In this document: piece after piece, positions 61,701 through 64,000 of the stretch
How positions within the stretch are numbered: the stretch's first letter is position 1
Layout: each line of letters starts with the position of its first letter
Assembly: GCA_963803125.1 (NCBI GenBank)
Contig: CAWDLR010000003.1
Coordinates: forward strand, 2,356,001 to 2,420,000
Direction: 5' to 3'
Length of the DNA stretch: 64,000 bases
DNA from: G963675935 sp963803125
GTDB lineage: Bacteria; Planctomycetota; Planctomycetia; Pirellulales; Thermoguttaceae
The notes under the pieces: generated by a model
What the model saw: only the letters and a program-made list of their open reading frames with translations
Told to the model about the DNA's origin: nothing
Database searches by the model: none
Made by a program: the position numbers and the translations under genes

Positions 61701-64000
61701 TTGGCGGCCTTGGCGGCAATGACACGGTGGTCATCGACGGAACGGCAGCCGACGATACCTTCAACTGGGACAATTCCCTGGATTTCCTGCAAGTGCGCGT
61801 GGACACCGGCGGCGACCTTCACACCCCGATCGCAGTGGCCGGCGATGGCACGCTCGGATTCGTTTCCCACCTCATCGTGCAGGGGCTCGACGGCAACGAC
61901 ACGTTCAATGTGGTTCCCGCCAAGCTCGCCAGCACCCAGGCCAAGTTCGACATCCGCATCGAGGGAGGCGATTCCGACGTCGCGACCGACACGCTCAACC
62001 TCAGCGGCGCCGCCGGCTCGGTGGCAGTCAACCTCGCCGATAGCACGCTGGCGACCAACACGACCATTACCGGCTATGGCAGCACACTGACCGTCACCGG
62101 CGTGGAAGCGGCAAACCTGGACGCCGGCGGCAATACGGTGACGGTCACCGGCACGACCGGGGCCGACTCGATCGGCGTGACGCCCAGCGGCGCGGCCAGC
62201 GCCACGGTCCAGCCCTACCAAGGCGGGACGGCCCAGAACGCTCAAGGCGGCACGCTCGCCTCGCAGGCGCCGATCAGCCCGACGCTGAACTTCACGGCTG
62301 TCTCGACTGCACCCGCGGGCTTCACCGTCAACGGCAACGGCGGCAGCGATCAACTGTTCGTGGTGGGGACCCAAAACGCCGACACGATTGACGTTGACGA
62401 CGCGGCGTCGGGCGCGAACGCGGTGAAGGTCGATTCGCTGCTGGTGGTCAATTTCAACTCCGCACTTGCTCACGTCGAAATCGACGCCCTCGCCGGCAGC
62501 GACACCATCAATATCCAGCCTTCCACGACCACGACCTTCCTGGTCGATGGCGGCGACCCCATCGGCATCCTCCCTGGCGACACCATCAATCTGATCCATC
62601 CGGCCGCTCAGCCTTACTTCATTTATCCGGGACCGACGATCGACTCGGGCGGTCTGAACACGGCGGGTGGGTTCCAGACGGTGAGTTGGGTCCACATCGA
62701 GACGATCACCAACACCGGCGGCGGCCCGCCGCTGATCTTGGGAACCAACGGCAACGACGAGATCACCGTCATTGCCCGTGACAGTTCCTACAATCCGGCC
62801 AACCCGGGCACGCCCAATCCACTGCTCGACGGCGTGCAGGATTTCACCGTGTCGGTCAACAACGGGCCGGACATGCTGTTCATCAACACGCCCAACTTGT
62901 TCATCGACGCGCTGTCGGGCAACGACGACATCGTCGTCCGCGAGCCGGCGCCGAACCAGGCGGCGTGGAACGTGCAATTGTTCGTGGCCGGCGGCCCGCC
63001 CGCCGCCGGAGTGGGCCGGCTCACCGACAACGTGGAGCTGGAATCGACCGGCAGCCAGAGCGTCACGTACAACCCCAACAACCCACTGGGGTCGGTTCCG
63101 CCTGTGGGCGGTGTGACGTTCAGCTTGCCGACGACGGGCGGCGGTCAACTCAGCGACCCGACCAACACCTCAACCATCAACGCGGTGGAGTTCCTGATCC
63201 CGGCGTTCTATCAGTCGTCGCCCGGCGGCGTGGAAGATTTCATCTATTCCGGCGACCCGAACAATCTCACCTACAACACGCCGAGCGGCGGCGCCAATTC
63301 GGTCGTCTTCACGCCGGGCGCCGTCGCCGATTCAGGCACGATCACCGGCAACGCCTTCAGCGGCGCCGCCCTGACGCCGCTGGCCTTCAGCAATCTGGCG
63401 GGCGGGACCGTCACCTTTACCACCAATAACGTGGGACGCGCCGACACGCTCCAGGTCAATGGCACGGTGTCGGGCGAAACACTCAATGTGGTCGGCAGCG
63501 GGGACAGTGGCGCCGGCACGGTCCAGATCATGACCTCGGGCAACAAACCCGCGACTCCGGTTTTGCAGACACCGGCGATAAGCACGCTGCTGCTCGACGG
63601 CGACGGCGGGGTAGACAGCGTGAACCTCTCCGGCACCCTTCCGTACTCCAGCGTTGTCGTCAATGCCGACTCCACGGTGAACCTCACGGCTGCCGTTGGA
63701 CCTGTGAGTGTAGCCCTGGGCGATAACACTCCGGGTTCGCTCAATCCCAACACCGTCATCACCGGCTACGGGGCCGCGGTAACACTCATCGGTGTAGACA
63801 CCGCCAACCTGGATGCCAGCAGTAAGACGGTAAGTGCCGTCGGCACCTCCCAGAATGACGGTATTGTCTTCACTCCCACCGGAGCTACGGCCGGCACGTT
63901 CTATAACAACATTGCGTCCGGAAACAACCTCGTCCCCAATACGGTCTTCAACCTGGCCAACGTGACCGGTGACTTCACCGTCTTCGGCGGCAGCGGCGGC
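58724..64000 (+). CDS. Giant secreted surface protein with LEPR-XLL-like N-terminus, incomplete
   Basis: The frame is open from 58724 to the right edge (1759 codons) with no stop. GGAG at 58711-58714 is nine bases before this ATG; an in-frame ATG at 58709 is the alternative. A very basic start (RAKSRRFSNSPRKKSKSW) is followed by FVEPLEQRTLLSVSIL, a variant of the LEPR-XLL motif at the N-terminus of giant planctomycete exported proteins. The rest is Gly/Asn/Asp/Thr-rich with repeating blocks such as NGGDPTGADTINVAG, IEGGDSDVATDTLNLSG, VEAANLDAGGNTVTVTG and VDTANLDASSKTVSAVG: beta-helix-like calcium- or adhesion-type repeats. Low Lys and Cys after the start fits an extracellular protein. Confidence 0.85.
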   Translation, partial: MLLDKPIQSRAKSRRFSNSPRKKSKSWLSGKRRGFVEPLEQRTLLSVSILNGGGLGYVGNGGGGPPDITGAAGPTCYLQSSNSNLSIYANKQAGTPIISQNPFTFFFSAGIGNLSQIDAGSQAIADVTMVYDELMGANGRFIIGDLDADLTTNVSQYVFAVSKSNNPTTLTTADWTFYQITTTEGTGGNTSWSDYPGNPGYNADAFVETFNMFGNGPTGTQVVTVKASDLAAGNPLVTSGAGQNVFRNDVPGGNQNYRPTTMHDSAAGDPMWLVHNPDSGTSIDVVKMTGVLSNAPAFATTSLSLPAADHFVVSGGIANPLNPDNTAAIDGDDDAGDFAENPGGGGAFDPGSRILKAGEWNNTIVAAHTVAVDSGQPYTLASAQPNDKNFNSQGGSGYTVGDTLTVNGGTFTTAAQLKVVTVGGGGAITSVTVVNAGSYSSLSGINGSVSGGTGSGAVFSLFFSGELAAQWYAIDVSTGTPAFQLVGGSPNVGREAFGANTYAYEPAIDINASGQIALGFMESDTLGGAVNGATKGFISTFVTARKPTDPAGSMENIVLVPKGTGTGTITSRIGDFSGMNVDPVNGTFWHTNEFGGGGPTDIAEIGFLPNGFELQNGVLTVCGDEDSVNENDTFKLERESADPTLLDVFVNNNTLVPNFTIAIASLSKVALYGGGGNNTLIVNSSNGLITLGGGAVPNNGIDWNAADACPDMPAGEDGFNQTILQQSAGPNAPTLTTDVYTVGPTTPGNGISVVTDSSGNRQTVNFYEVSPTFDSLPATTLTVNGTDAANAINYTTGKNSFANFYANPPVLAPTWGEVSVDNQEPMEFINKGNLVINGLAGSDDANLNNPNTPTGLTGTITVNGGDPTGADTINVAGINGTTDHFIVLPTAAGNGNIRDVDGSGSDIAPEVHYSGMEGVNVTGQNADTDTLAAAGTAGDDSFTYDPGTTASSGEIHGFAGGFSFGRLTFNGITGFVTMGSGLFALATSSANGVGGLGGNDTVVIDGTAADDTFNWDNSLDFLQVRVDTGGDLHTPIAVAGDGTLGFVSHLIVQGLDGNDTFNVVPAKLASTQAKFDIRIEGGDSDVATDTLNLSGAAGSVAVNLADSTLATNTTITGYGSTLTVTGVEAANLDAGGNTVTVTGTTGADSIGVTPSGAASATVQPYQGGTAQNAQGGTLASQAPISPTLNFTAVSTAPAGFTVNGNGGSDQLFVVGTQNADTIDVDDAASGANAVKVDSLLVVNFNSALAHVEIDALAGSDTINIQPSTTTTFLVDGGDPIGILPGDTINLIHPAAQPYFIYPGPTIDSGGLNTAGGFQTVSWVHIETITNTGGGPPLILGTNGNDEITVIARDSSYNPANPGTPNPLLDGVQDFTVSVNNGPDMLFINTPNLFIDALSGNDDIVVREPAPNQAAWNVQLFVAGGPPAAGVGRLTDNVELESTGSQSVTYNPNNPLGSVPPVGGVTFSLPTTGGGQLSDPTNTSTINAVEFLIPAFYQSSPGGVEDFIYSGDPNNLTYNTPSGGANSVVFTPGAVADSGTITGNAFSGAALTPLAFSNLAGGTVTFTTNNVGRADTLQVNGTVSGETLNVVGSGDSGAGTVQIMTSGNKPATPVLQTPAISTLLLDGDGGVDSVNLSGTLPYSSVVVNADSTVNLTAAVGPVSVALGDNTPGSLNPNTVITGYGAAVTLIGVDTANLDASSKTVSAVGTSQNDGIVFTPTGATAGTFYNNIASGNNLVPNTVFNLANVTGDFTVFGGSGG

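Noticed and set aside
61688..63148. 486-codon minus-strand frame inside the giant protein gene
   Set aside because: Mirror of the repetitive plus-strand frame; composition is an artefact of complementary repeats.

Overview
The window looks like a high-GC chromosome segment from a planctomycete, probably of the Pirellulales type. The evidence is the gene content: a giant secreted protein with a LEPR-XLL-like N-terminal motif, a DUF1559-type protein, a Ser/Thr kinase with a C-terminal membrane anchor, Tat-exported Gfo/Idh oxidoreductase, and the gene orders tpiA-secG-yicC-(gmk)-rpoZ-coaC and phoH-7TMHD-ybeY-recO. The murE product carries the DNPR motif of meso-diaminopimelate-type peptidoglycan. 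I saw no tRNA, rRNA, CRISPR array, insertion sequence or prophage.

Layout. 0-2 kb: the first codons of clpB and a small toxin-antitoxin cluster (RelE/ParE-like pair plus a truncated zeta-like kinase). 2-5 kb: coaC, rpoZ, a 25-codon remnant of gmk, yicC, secG (frameshifted), tpiA. 5-9 kb: a large GH38 alpha-mannosidase-like enzyme. 9-14 kb: hrpA helicase (one frameshift, three palindromic insertions) and a Tyr-rich secreted protein. 14-22 kb: LptE-like and BamD-like lipoproteins, recO, ybeY, a 7TM-HD protein, phoH (frameshifted) and a zinc-ribbon protein. 22-28 kb: Gfo/Idh oxidoreductase, leucine-rich-repeat protein, GH5 glycosidase, sulfotransferase-like protein. 28-36 kb: cdsA, then a peptidoglycan precursor cluster murE-murF-mraY-murG read leftwards, without murD or ftsW. 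36-46 kb: an HTH-PTS IIA protein, a receiver-like protein, two planctomycete secreted proteins, an ECF sigma factor with a membrane partner, a PIN/TRAM protein, a phosphohexomutase. 46-58 kb: SDR dehydrogenase, TPR protein with two polysaccharide-export-like domains, Ser/Thr kinase, leuS (two frameshifts), a PRiA4-type ORF, a membrane protein. 58.7 kb to the right edge: an incomplete giant surface protein.

The most unusual property is a dense population of short palindromic elements in several families. They sit between genes but also inside coding sequences, where most keep the frame open and are translated as extra peptides: three in hrpA and others in lptE, murG, murF (two), leuS, the Ser/Thr kinase, the sigma-partner protein and the receiver-like protein. 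One copy next to the Gfo/Idh stop codon is flanked by a near-perfect 13-14 bp direct repeat, as expected of an insertion with target duplication. Several families are modular: a constant outer tag or central core is combined with different inner palindromes. This resembles Rickettsia palindromic elements and REP/RAYT systems, but no transposase lies in the window.

A second pattern is six single-base frameshifts in five otherwise intact genes, most of them housekeeping (secG, hrpA, phoH, the sigma-partner gene, leuS twice). Sequencing or assembly error is the simplest reading, so these genes should not be called pseudogenes without read-level evidence.
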